DNA of 64,000 bases from Fibrobacterota bacterium. Its GTDB lineage: Bacteria; Fibrobacterota; Chitinivibrionia; Chitinivibrionales; Chitinispirillaceae. Under the pieces are notes generated by a model, which did no database searches, had not been told where the DNA came from, and was given only the letters and a program-made list of their open reading frames with translations. The stretch lies in NCBI GenBank assembly GCA_023436145.1, contig JAEZKP010000095.1, forward strand, positions 1 to 64,000, written 5' to 3'. The position numbers and the translations under genes are program-made. Shown here piece by piece: positions 26,525 to 35,135 of the stretch (position 1 is its first letter; the number at the start of each line of letters is the position of its first letter).

Positions 26525-28084
26525 TCAGCAGGATCGTCTTATTACCAGAGTCCCATCAACTTCAATACACACTCCTTTGCGCCTTGGTTTAACCGTGTGA
26601 GGTGCCAGTATGGATCTGAGTATCAGAGTGATGATCCCATGATTGTTAAAATCATAAGATGTCAACTGATACTCCATGGCATCGATAGTATTGTCAAAGG
26701 ATATTATTGAGAGGTCTTCCGGTACTCGGATTTTACATTCTTTGAGATAATCGATGGCGATAGTCGCTGCAAAATCGTTTGCCATCACCCAGGCGGTAAT
26801 TGACTGGTCCTGGAGAGCTTTATCGAAGAGTGGCTGCATGCTCTCATAGATTTCACCGCTGGCACAGTTCCACTGGGTGATATATTTGAAAATGCTGTAA
26901 CCTAGATTATTTACTTTTTTATAAGTTGTTCCCTGTGTCTGATTCATCCATTGGTTGTATTGGTTGACAAAAGAAATAAATTCGTCCTGATGCACATGGT
27001 TTTTAAGATAATCCCACTGATAGGCATAATTGTCATATACATAAGGAATCACACCATCAACGATTTCTGCTCTGTTAAACATCTCACTTATGGTGTTGAG
27101 GCGCTGCTGGGACCACAGAGCCCGATGAAACGGTGAGAAGAAAGCAATCCTGCGATGCCCTTTCCCAAGAAGATATTGTGCAACTCTTTTTGCAGGAAGC
27201 TCCGATGCAGTGGCAGTAAAAAACTGAATAAGAAGATTATCTCTGGCACAACGCGGAATCTTCCACCCGCCTACTACATCCAGCACTGCTACATTTCTTT
27301 TTAGTCCTGCAAGCTTTTCCAGTACCTCTTCAGGGGTGTTGTCCAGATTTGCTACAATCAATATGTATCCAAGAATCGTGCGGTCACTCAGGTCATAATC
27401 TTTACCGGATGCCGTATGCACAAAACGTAACCTCCCCAGACTGCGATAGTATACAATCAAGTCCAGTTGAATGTTCATTCTTATGCATTCTGATTCAAGA
27501 ACCCTGAAATAATATTTATCCTGATAATCCATCCATATCTTACCATCCTCCAATCCGCAGCCGATAGCCACAATTCGCGCATGTCCTGTATTACTTGTCA
27601 GAGATGGTATCAGATAGCCATTAGTGCACGGCTCAATTATTTTCTGCTCCACCAAAGATAAAAGTGATTTTTTAAGAGTTGCAAACGAAACGTTATAATG
27701 TAATTGTAATTCCTTATACGATGGTAATCTTTCATTTCCGGCAAAACGGCCGGTAACTATGTCTTTGTAAATTTTTTCAGTTACATGGTGTCTGGAGGAG
27801 CTGGGGGAGCATTCATTTAGTTGCTGAGTATTGGGAAAAGGCTTTTCTGGATCCGGTTGTTCAGCATCACTCTCAAATTTACTGAATATGCGCAGCCCTT
27901 GAGCATCTGAAACGATTATACCATTATCCTGGAGATATTTCAGTGCTTTCCACATTGTCACAAATGACACCCCGGCTGATTTTGCCAATACGCGAATGGG
28001 GGGCAGGGAAAGCTTTCCGTTTTCCTGCTCTAATGAGGCAATGTATTCACATGCTCTTTTAATGCCAGGCTTTTGTTTTTCCAT
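26525..28084 (-). CDS. Tandem GntR / LacI-type sugar-responsive regulator
   Basis: This 519-residue regulator has two GntR-type winged helices, about residues 1-68 (PPIRVLAKSAGVSFVTMWKAL) and 100-165 (LPSYKELQLHYNVSFATLKKSL), followed by a periplasmic-binding-protein-like effector domain (about 168-519) of the LacI/GalR kind, ending in typical PEDLSIISFDN. One GntR helix plus a LacI-type domain is known from AraR; two DNA-binding domains in one chain is unusual. It is divergent from xylB with the GATATA-N4-TATATC palindrome between them, so it probably senses xylose or a xylan-derived sugar and controls both genes. No clear ribosome site precedes the ATG. Confidence 0.82.
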   Translation of the reverse strand: MEKQKPGIKRACEYIASLEQENGKLSLPPIRVLAKSAGVSFVTMWKALKYLQDNGIIVSDAQGLRIFSKFESDAEQPDPEKPFPNTQQLNECSPSSSRHHVTEKIYKDIVTGRFAGNERLPSYKELQLHYNVSFATLKKSLLSLVEQKIIEPCTNGYLIPSLTSNTGHARIVAIGCGLEDGKIWMDYQDKYYFRVLESECIRMNIQLDLIVYYRSLGRLRFVHTASGKDYDLSDRTILGYILIVANLDNTPEEVLEKLAGLKRNVAVLDVVGGWKIPRCARDNLLIQFFTATASELPAKRVAQYLLGKGHRRIAFFSPFHRALWSQQRLNTISEMFNRAEIVDGVIPYVYDNYAYQWDYLKNHVHQDEFISFVNQYNQWMNQTQGTTYKKVNNLGYSIFKYITQWNCASGEIYESMQPLFDKALQDQSITAWVMANDFAATIAIDYLKECKIRVPEDLSIISFDNTIDAMEYQLTSYDFNNHGIITLILRSILAPHTVKPRRKGVCIEVDGTLVIRRSC

Positions 28085-28109
28085 AATGACAACGAAATTT
28101 TCATTAAAA

Positions 28110-28127
28110 TGATATAAAATTATATCA
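28110..28127. promoter_or_regulatory. Palindromic operator between regulator and xylB
   Basis: TGATATAA, AA, TTATATCA is a perfect 8+2+8 palindrome 26 bases upstream of the regulator start and about 130 bases upstream of the likely xylB start. Its core GATATA-N4-TATATC recurs exactly at 50112-50127 and 53908-53923. It is the natural candidate binding site for the divergent GntR/LacI-type regulator. Confidence 0.7.
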
Positions 28128-28257
28128 CTCCTTTTAATTTAATCAATTATTTCAGGTTTATGAAAAAAAATAATATTTTATTTTGAATTACATTGGAATC
28201 GTGTCTATTTCCTCATATATTGAGATTTTAAATACACATGCGATTGGAGCGCCTGCC

Positions 28258-29823
28258 ATGAGTGATGATGGGTATTTGTTGGGTTATGATATCGGTAGTT
28301 CATCGGTTAAAGCCACTATACTGGAGATCTCTACCGGTTATGTTGTTGCTTCTGCAACATCGCCAGATACAAGCGAGTTGGAAATAATTGCTCAAAAACC
28401 GGGTTGGGCAGAACAGCATCCTGATACTTGGTGGGTGCATATACAGAATGCCACGAGGCAATTGCAAGCCAATGCCCAAATCAATTTTCATGACATCCAG
28501 GCCATTGGTATCTCTTATCAGATGCATGGGCTTGTCATGCTGGATAAAAGCTATAAGCCTCTGGCTCCATCTATTATATGGTGTGACAGCAGAGCTGTCG
28601 GGGTAGGGCGCCAGGCGTTAGAGGATTTGGGTGAAGAGCTTTGTATGAGTCACCTTCTTAACCCTCCGGGAAATTTTACTGCTTCAAAACTGAAATGGGT
28701 GGCGGATAATCAGAAGGAAATTTTCCGTAATGTCCATTTTTTCATGCTCCCTGGAGACTACATTGCTCTGAAACTTACCGGTTCGCCCTCCACTACGGCA
28801 TCTGGACTTTCCGAAGGCATCCTATGGGATTTCAAAGAGGGCAAACGAGCCGATTTCCTTATGGATTACTACGGGATCGATTCTGGAATGGTACCCCCGC
28901 TGGTACCTACTTTTGGTATACAGGGATTATTAACTGAAGAGGCTGCGTCACTTCTGGGATTGAAAAAAGGTATACCTGTTTCCTACCGGGCAGGAGATCA
29001 ACCCAACAACGCATTATCACTTAATGTGCTCAACCCAGGTGAAATTGCAGCAACCGCCGGTACATCAGGTGTTGTCTATGGTGTTACCGATCAAGCTTCG
29101 TATGATAATGGAGGAAGGGTTAATACTTTCCTTCATGTCAATAATACCGGGAGCGCTCCCCGCCTCGGTATTTTACTTTGTGTAAATGGTACCGGTATTC
29201 TCAATCGCTGGTTGCGAACCATGCTGGGAAGCTGGAGTACTGATCCGATATCCTATAGCCAGATGGACAAAGAGGCAGAGACTGCACCAGCCTGCAGTGA
29301 TGGACTCAGGATCCTGCCATATGGAAACGGGGCCGAAAGGACTCTTGGTAATCTCTCTATCAACGCTTCAATGCACGGTCTGGACCTTACCCGTCATAGC
29401 CGCGCCCATCTGCTCCGTGCTGCGCAGGAAGGAATTGTTTTCGCTCTGATGAACGGCATTGATATCATGCATTCCATGGGAGTCAAAAACAGTGTGATCC
29501 GGGCCGGAAACGCAAATATGTTTAAAAGTAAACTCTTTGCGCAAGTTTTTGCTACTGTCGCAGGTAATGTGGTCGAGCTTTACAATACCGATGGCGCACA
29601 GGGTGCTGCCAGAGGGGCCGGAGTAGGTGCAGGCATATATAAAGGGCTCGATGTGGCTTTTGCAAACCTCTCGGTTGTAAAACGGATCGAACCGGATATG
29701 AAAACCAGAAGCTTGTACAGCGAAGCCTACGCACACTGGTTGTCAATTTGTCAGAACCAGATTGAAAAAATAAAAGAAGCATCTGAGTTTTCTGATAAGA
29801 AAGTTTTAAATACTATATCCTGA
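28258..29823 (+). CDS. xylB: Xylulokinase
   Basis: XylB phosphorylates D-xylulose with ATP, feeding the pentose phosphate pathway. The 521-residue protein is an FGGY-family kinase: GYDIGSSSVKA (ATP phosphate loop) near residue 9, the xylulose-binding GISYQMHGLVML region near 80, ATAGTSGVVYG near 260, and the C-terminal GAQGAARGAGVGAGIY. I place the start at ATG 28258 (GGAG upstream); a longer frame begins at a TTG 75 bases earlier without family support. xylA follows after 53 bases, and the operator lies upstream, so the pair is likely induced by xylose. Confidence 0.9.
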   Translation: MSDDGYLLGYDIGSSSVKATILEISTGYVVASATSPDTSELEIIAQKPGWAEQHPDTWWVHIQNATRQLQANAQINFHDIQAIGISYQMHGLVMLDKSYKPLAPSIIWCDSRAVGVGRQALEDLGEELCMSHLLNPPGNFTASKLKWVADNQKEIFRNVHFFMLPGDYIALKLTGSPSTTASGLSEGILWDFKEGKRADFLMDYYGIDSGMVPPLVPTFGIQGLLTEEAASLLGLKKGIPVSYRAGDQPNNALSLNVLNPGEIAATAGTSGVVYGVTDQASYDNGGRVNTFLHVNNTGSAPRLGILLCVNGTGILNRWLRTMLGSWSTDPISYSQMDKEAETAPACSDGLRILPYGNGAERTLGNLSINASMHGLDLTRHSRAHLLRAAQEGIVFALMNGIDIMHSMGVKNSVIRAGNANMFKSKLFAQVFATVAGNVVELYNTDGAQGAARGAGVGAGIYKGLDVAFANLSVVKRIEPDMKTRSLYSEAYAHWLSICQNQIEKIKEASEFSDKKVLNTIS

Positions 29824-29876
29824 AGTGGGCAATTTATTTTTTTGAACATATCTTTTAGATAAGGAGCGCTATAGCC

Positions 29877-31007
29877 ATGTCTCAACAAAAATCTCTGCAC
29901 AGTGTGTGTCGATGGACCTTTAACCCTGGAAAAGGTGGTTTTGTACCTGGTGATGTCCGGGAAAAATGGAACAGCAAGAATCTGAACACAGTTCAAACGG
30001 TTCAACTCATTAAAGAAAAAATCATGCCACGACTGCCCGAAAATGTAGGTCTTGGCTATGAAGTCCATTACGACAGTGAAGTCAATGAAAGCTTCGCTGC
30101 TGAATTCGCAGATGCTCTGGTTGATGCCAATATCTCTTTAGCGATGATCACTCCGGGAGCTCATTCCCACTTTGCTTATGGTGGAATCGCTTCTCCGGAT
30201 AAAAATGAAGTCAGTAAGGCTAAAGAACTTGGGGCCAAAACGGTTGATCTGGCTTACGGGCCATTGAAAAAAGCCTGGCATAAAGATGTTGTGCCTACAT
30301 TTGTTCTCTGGAATGGCTCTTATGGCTATGATCTGGCTTCTGTGGGTGTCCGTACCATGTATCAGAACCTTAAAAACAGTGTTGCTGAACTTTGCAAATA
30401 CGAAGAGAAGGCTGGTGGTAAACTTTATATGGCCATCGAGCCAAAGCCAAATGAAGGTCATCCGGCAATGCTTCTTCCTACAGTAGCCAGTGCTATTGTT
30501 TTCTGGAAAAAGCTTGAAGAGGAATTCGGAGTTACCTGTGCTAAAAAAGGAGTAAACAAAGAGTTCGGACACACCGAGATGATTGGTTTGGACCTGATAT
30601 ATGATACTGTGGAAGAGATCGATAATAATATGCTGGTGCATATGCATCTTAACAGCCAGGGCTATAATGACGGGATCATTCTTGGTGGCCCCGGCAAATA
30701 TGATATCGATCATGGAACCCGTATCAATGGAATGAACATCGCAGTTGCCGGTCTTATTCGTGCTGCTGGTTTTGGTCGCTGGAAAGGTCATGATATGCAG
30801 CCACGCGCATACGATAACGAAGCTCAGGGGATCGACCGGGTTATCCGCAGCATTCTTTCCTGGGAAGCTTGTGATCAGGCGGCTCAGAAACTGGATGAGA
30901 AAGCATTGATGAGCTATCTGGAGAACCGGGAAACTGCAAAAGCAGAGGATTTGATGCGTGCAGCATTGGTGGATGCCCAGAGGGCTTTCGACCGAATGTA
31001 TGCTTAA
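29877..31007 (+). CDS. xylA: Xylose isomerase, divergent short form
   Basis: The enzyme converts D-xylose to D-xylulose in a metal-dependent TIM barrel. The 376-residue chain is nearer the actinobacterial class in length. Metal ligands can be traced in IEPKPNEG (Glu), NKEFGHTEMIG (Glu/His, matching the NPETGHEQMAG region) and MHLNSQGYND (Asp). The usual WGGREG motif is replaced by LWNGSYGYD, and the catalytic histidine is in YEVHYDSEV. Another sugar isomerase of the same fold is possible, but the position right after xylB makes xylose the clear choice. AAGGAG lies upstream. Confidence 0.85.
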   Translation: MSQQKSLHSVCRWTFNPGKGGFVPGDVREKWNSKNLNTVQTVQLIKEKIMPRLPENVGLGYEVHYDSEVNESFAAEFADALVDANISLAMITPGAHSHFAYGGIASPDKNEVSKAKELGAKTVDLAYGPLKKAWHKDVVPTFVLWNGSYGYDLASVGVRTMYQNLKNSVAELCKYEEKAGGKLYMAIEPKPNEGHPAMLLPTVASAIVFWKKLEEEFGVTCAKKGVNKEFGHTEMIGLDLIYDTVEEIDNNMLVHMHLNSQGYNDGIILGGPGKYDIDHGTRINGMNIAVAGLIRAAGFGRWKGHDMQPRAYDNEAQGIDRVIRSILSWEACDQAAQKLDEKALMSYLENRETAKAEDLMRAALVDAQRAFDRMYA

Positions 31008-31078
31008 TTAGTAGCAGGTAGTGGCTGCCTTTTTGATAAAGGCAGCTGCAGAGGTATTTAAACGTTTGAGGAGAATAA

Positions 31079-33718
31079 ATGAAACCTATTCTAAAACTCA
31101 TAATGGCTACAGCCATAATTATGAATTTGGCCCCGCCTGACCTGTTTGCGGCTAGCAAGACTACAGGTACTCCCCTTGGCGGCTTAGGCGCTTCTTACAT
31201 CGTCTATAACGGTGCCAAAAACATTTTTGTTAAAGGGTACCGCCTTACCGGTCAGCACTGGTATCAGGAAACCAAATTTGCCGCTTCTTTCAACCTGTAT
31301 ACAAAAGTGGGTGCCAATGTAAAGACAGCCTCCGGCCTGAAGTCGGAAAGGGAAGATGCAATTATTCCCATTTATAATGTCGATTATGATGAAGTCAATA
31401 AGGTCAAGGTAGATCTTCTTGCTTTCGGACCTTATGTGAGCGGAGATGAAAAAAGTTCTGTCATGCCGCTTGCCTTTTTTGAATTCAATGTCAAAAACAA
31501 CAATACTGAATCAGCGGAGGCTGCAATCGCTTTCTCTATCAGTGGTCTGGCTGGAATAAATCCCCAAAAGATCCAGAATCTTAATGGCGTTTACTGGGGC
31601 AGATCCGACAGAAATCCTGATAACAGCGCGCTGGCCGCTTCAAGCGATATGACAGACGCAGTGATTACCACCGGCAGCTCTCTGAACGAATTCTTTGCAT
31701 CCGGAAAACTGACCAGTGTAAATGGGGGAATTGCCGCAGTTAAATTGACTCTGGCTCCTTCACAATCCGGAAAGGTCCGTTTTGTTGTGGGCTGGTATCA
31801 GGAATTCATAGATAAAGATTGGAAAGGTGCAACGGTTGATGAGGGTTTCTATTACATGAATTATATAAAAAATTCAATAGAAGCCGTTCAATATGGATTA
31901 ACCGAATTTGAAAGGATACGTGATGGGGCATCCCATTTTGCCAATAGCATCATGGGAATAAAAGAACTGCCAACCTGGTATAAAGATCGTTTGTTAAATA
32001 ATCTTTATCCTCTTACCCATAATAGCCAATATACCAGAGATGGACGCTTTGCCTGGCGTGAAGGCAAATATTACATATTGGGTACTATCGATCAGCAGGG
32101 ACATGCCCAGATTGCCACCTCCTATAACTGGCCTGAAGGACAATGGAGACAAATGCTGTATTGGGGAAGAACCCAACGCCAGAATGATCCCCTGGATTCA
32201 GGACAGATTCACCACGATTTTAATGGTCCTAAAAGCGGATCTGATAAAATCAATGCTTTATGCGGTTGGGATGAGCACGACCATAGAGATTACTGGTGGA
32301 GCAAGACTGAAAACTGGTCTGATCTCAACTCCTTGTTTCTGATAAACATTTACGAATTGTTCCTGGCTACAGGTGATATGGAATGGCTGGACAGTTTGTG
32401 GGAACCGTACATGAGAAGAACCGCCGAACAGATTCTGCGGCAGGCTAAACGATGCATTGATAAAGTGTATTTAGCACCTCCTGCTCCATACGATTCCAGT
32501 AACTTTGTTCTTCCGTATCAATGTCTTGGCTCCTATGACAGGGAGGGCGCGACGAATGAATACAACGGTTCGCTCGCTTTGGTGGCCTACTCGGCCATGG
32601 CTGAGATGTGTCGTGCCAGAGGCGATTCGATAGGTGGAAAAAAATGGGATGAAATTTTCGAAAGAGGTAAAGCCCAGTATTCCAAACTTTATTCGTCAAA
32701 ATCCGATTATGCGGCAAATGTTGAAGGAGAACTTGGAGTTTACAATTTTTCCCGCCATTTAGGTCTCCCTGTGATGATGAGTGAAAAGGAAGCTAATGTA
32801 GCTTTCATGCGTTACTGGGATCGGTCCAATAAAGGAAGAGACCTGCTTCCCTGGCACTTCTACACCATCAACCATTTCGGTGACTTCGGTATTGCTATCG
32901 GCAAGGTGGATGAAGGCATGGACGTTCATTATTATGACTGGGAATGGCATTGCAGCAGGAATTCCAACTTTTATTTCTGGCAGGATCTGGATGCTTCCCC
33001 TGGGATGCACTCTTATATGACTGCTCCGGTTGTATGGCGCTCATACTTGCTCATTTCCGGATTTGTTATGGACAAATACAATCAGCGCTTATGGATAAGA
33101 CCAATGTTGCCCTCAGCCAATAAAGGTAAGCTTACCGATGCGCCTCTGATTTCACCGGGAAACTGGGGTAATCTTGTTTATGAAGAGACAAATAACGGCG
33201 AAACTCAGAAAATGAGTATCCGGTTTCAAAAAGACATGACAGTAAAGGAAATCAGACTTAAAAATCCCACCGGACAAGCACATAATCTTGTAAAAGTGGT
33301 ATTTGCTGGGAGATCTGTGTCACATAAAACCACTTATGTGGGGAGCGGACTCGATGCAATAATCAAAATTGAGCTTGACAACCCTATTGTGATAAATTCC
33401 ACTGACAGTCTTCAAATTGGAATTGATCAGGAAGTCGGCATATATCACAGGTATGGAAATGGCCGTTTTAACACTAGTCTGTCAATCCGTGCCTTGGATA
33501 ATAAACAAATTATAGACTACTCTGTCGAAAAGAAAGGCAAAGTTAAACTAGCAGTTTATCTGGCCAATGGGGCTTTAGTGAGAGATTTTGATCTGGGAAT
33601 CAGAACGGCTGGAAAATTCTCACAGACAATTGACAACTTGAGTACAGGATTCTATTATCTGCGTCTGATGCAGGATGGAAAATGTATTTCAGCAAGAACC
33701 ATGGTCGTCACAAAATAA
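31079..33718 (+). CDS. GH116-type beta-glycosidase with sorting-type tail
   Basis: The 879-residue protein has a signal peptide (about 1-24), a GH116 N-terminal domain opening with TGTPLGGLGASYI, the (alpha/alpha) toroid catalytic domain (DUF608 type, about 300-690; WYKDRLLNNLYPL, GQIHHDFNG, EYNGSLALVAYSAMAEM), and a C-terminal beta-sandwich ending STGFYYLRLMQDGK, which resembles a type IX secretion tail. GH116 enzymes include beta-glucosidases and beta-xylosidases; the position after xylA favours xylosidase. Likely surface-bound or secreted. GAGGAG lies six bases before the ATG. It is paralogous to the gene at 35136. Confidence 0.8.
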   Translation: MKPILKLIMATAIIMNLAPPDLFAASKTTGTPLGGLGASYIVYNGAKNIFVKGYRLTGQHWYQETKFAASFNLYTKVGANVKTASGLKSEREDAIIPIYNVDYDEVNKVKVDLLAFGPYVSGDEKSSVMPLAFFEFNVKNNNTESAEAAIAFSISGLAGINPQKIQNLNGVYWGRSDRNPDNSALAASSDMTDAVITTGSSLNEFFASGKLTSVNGGIAAVKLTLAPSQSGKVRFVVGWYQEFIDKDWKGATVDEGFYYMNYIKNSIEAVQYGLTEFERIRDGASHFANSIMGIKELPTWYKDRLLNNLYPLTHNSQYTRDGRFAWREGKYYILGTIDQQGHAQIATSYNWPEGQWRQMLYWGRTQRQNDPLDSGQIHHDFNGPKSGSDKINALCGWDEHDHRDYWWSKTENWSDLNSLFLINIYELFLATGDMEWLDSLWEPYMRRTAEQILRQAKRCIDKVYLAPPAPYDSSNFVLPYQCLGSYDREGATNEYNGSLALVAYSAMAEMCRARGDSIGGKKWDEIFERGKAQYSKLYSSKSDYAANVEGELGVYNFSRHLGLPVMMSEKEANVAFMRYWDRSNKGRDLLPWHFYTINHFGDFGIAIGKVDEGMDVHYYDWEWHCSRNSNFYFWQDLDASPGMHSYMTAPVVWRSYLLISGFVMDKYNQRLWIRPMLPSANKGKLTDAPLISPGNWGNLVYEETNNGETQKMSIRFQKDMTVKEIRLKNPTGQAHNLVKVVFAGRSVSHKTTYVGSGLDAIIKIELDNPIVINSTDSLQIGIDQEVGIYHRYGNGRFNTSLSIRALDNKQIIDYSVEKKGKVKLAVYLANGALVRDFDLGIRTAGKFSQTIDNLSTGFYYLRLMQDGKCISARTMVVTK

Positions 33719-33790
33719 CAAAACAGTATATCCGGTGTGGCACTCAGTAATATGTCATGCCTGCCAACTTTAACATAAAGGATTTTATCA

Positions 33791-35056
33791 ATGAAAAAGA
33801 TTTCTATTATACTGATTGCTTGCGTTTGTATGTCTTGGGCGAATCAGTCAGATGATAACAAAATCAAGCTAACCGGTTACGCATCATACCAGGGCGGCCA
33901 CGTTATTAGTGGAACATACGCTTATGAAAACGATATCAATAATTACTGGTTACAGAAGGTCTATGCCAATATTGGAATATTTAAAAAAGTCAATGAATGG
34001 CTCAGCTTTACTACTGCAATGGAAATGGTCTATCGCAGCTCCTTTAAAATGGGCAGCACATTCCTTGAATCTCAGTTCTTTGTTCCTCATGCCTATATCG
34101 ACCAGGCCAGAGGTGATTTTAAAATTATCAATAATGATAAACTGAATCTGTTTCTCACTGCAGGTTATTTCCATTTCAAATACAACCAGGATGTTACCAA
34201 TCTGGGGAATACTCTCTTTAAGAGCTATTGCTATCCTTCTGCAATCATGCCTTCCGAGTTTGATTTTCCTCTGAGCCGACTTGCAGGTCTTGATCTCTAT
34301 GTATCAGCTTTTAACAGAAAAATTTTTGCAGATGTCTTGTATACCACCAGTCTGCATATGTATCCCCTGGGTGACTTCTCTCTAACCACAATCCTGGGTA
34401 CAGAACCCTTTAGAGGTGTGACTGTTAAAGCAGGTATTCAATTCGACCGTTTTATGTCCGTCAATAAGGAAATCACCTCTCCAGGCGATGCCGTATACGA
34501 AGATCCTATAACCGGTGAAAAGACAAAGTTCACCTATGCTGGTATTAAAGCTATGGGTTTAGTCAACCTGGATTTGAAAAAGATCATTTTTGGTGAAGAC
34601 TATCCTACTATCTTTGGTGGAGAAGACCTTAAGTTGTGGTTGGAAGGCAATGTTCTGGGTCTGGAAGATTATGATAAATATTATGACACTCTCAAGCAGC
34701 GTGTAACGATTGCATTCGGACTCAAGGTTCCTACTTTTAAATTGCTCAATGTACTGGCAGTTGAGGCTGAGTATTTTGGTTCAAGATATCCAAACAGTAT
34801 CGAACGTCCCATTAACTCCAATAAACCATATCCGGAAGTTCAGGAAGCCAATTATGATCCCAGTGAGTGGGAAGATGATGATTGGAAATGGTCTGTTTAT
34901 GCCAAAAGAGATATTTCCGATTTCTCTATAATTGTTCAGTTCGCAAGTGACCACCTGCAGCTTTGGTCTATAAGAGCTGTTGACCAGGTCTTTCGCGACA
35001 ACCTGGTAAGCCCGAAAAACTGGTATTACCAATTTAAAATTCAATACCGGTTCTAA
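33791..35056 (+). CDS. Outer-membrane beta-barrel protein
   Basis: This 421-residue protein has a signal peptide (about 1-17, ending SWA) and alternating beta-strand sequence throughout, closing with QFKIQYRF, the aromatic C-terminus typical of proteins inserted by the BAM complex. There is no TonB box or plug domain, so a porin-like channel or structural barrel is likelier than an active receptor. It lies between two GH116-type genes, 72 bases after the first and followed by a terminator, so uptake of their xylo-oligosaccharide products is a reasonable inference. AAAGGA precedes the ATG. Confidence 0.75.
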   Translation: MKKISIILIACVCMSWANQSDDNKIKLTGYASYQGGHVISGTYAYENDINNYWLQKVYANIGIFKKVNEWLSFTTAMEMVYRSSFKMGSTFLESQFFVPHAYIDQARGDFKIINNDKLNLFLTAGYFHFKYNQDVTNLGNTLFKSYCYPSAIMPSEFDFPLSRLAGLDLYVSAFNRKIFADVLYTTSLHMYPLGDFSLTTILGTEPFRGVTVKAGIQFDRFMSVNKEITSPGDAVYEDPITGEKTKFTYAGIKAMGLVNLDLKKIIFGEDYPTIFGGEDLKLWLEGNVLGLEDYDKYYDTLKQRVTIAFGLKVPTFKLLNVLAVEAEYFGSRYPNSIERPINSNKPYPEVQEANYDPSEWEDDDWKWSVYAKRDISDFSIIVQFASDHLQLWSIRAVDQVFRDNLVSPKNWYYQFKIQYRF

Positions 35057-35069
35057 GATTGATTCAAAA

Positions 35070-35098
35070 AAACAGCCGTTAAAAACGGCTGTTTTTTT
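35070..35098 (+). terminator. Terminator of the xyl operon
   Basis: ACAGCCGTT (35072-35080) pairs with AACGGCTGT (35084-35092) and is followed by a T-run. It closes the likely xylB-xylA-GH116-barrel unit, so the next GH116 gene probably depends on readthrough or its own promoter. Confidence 0.85.
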
Positions 35099-35135
35099 AT
35101 TGTGACATATTTACCCTGTTTTTTTGGGGGGAGCC

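Noticed and set aside
30138..30791. 217-codon minus-strand frame
   Set aside because: It lies wholly inside the xylose isomerase gene, whose family match and ribosome site are clear.
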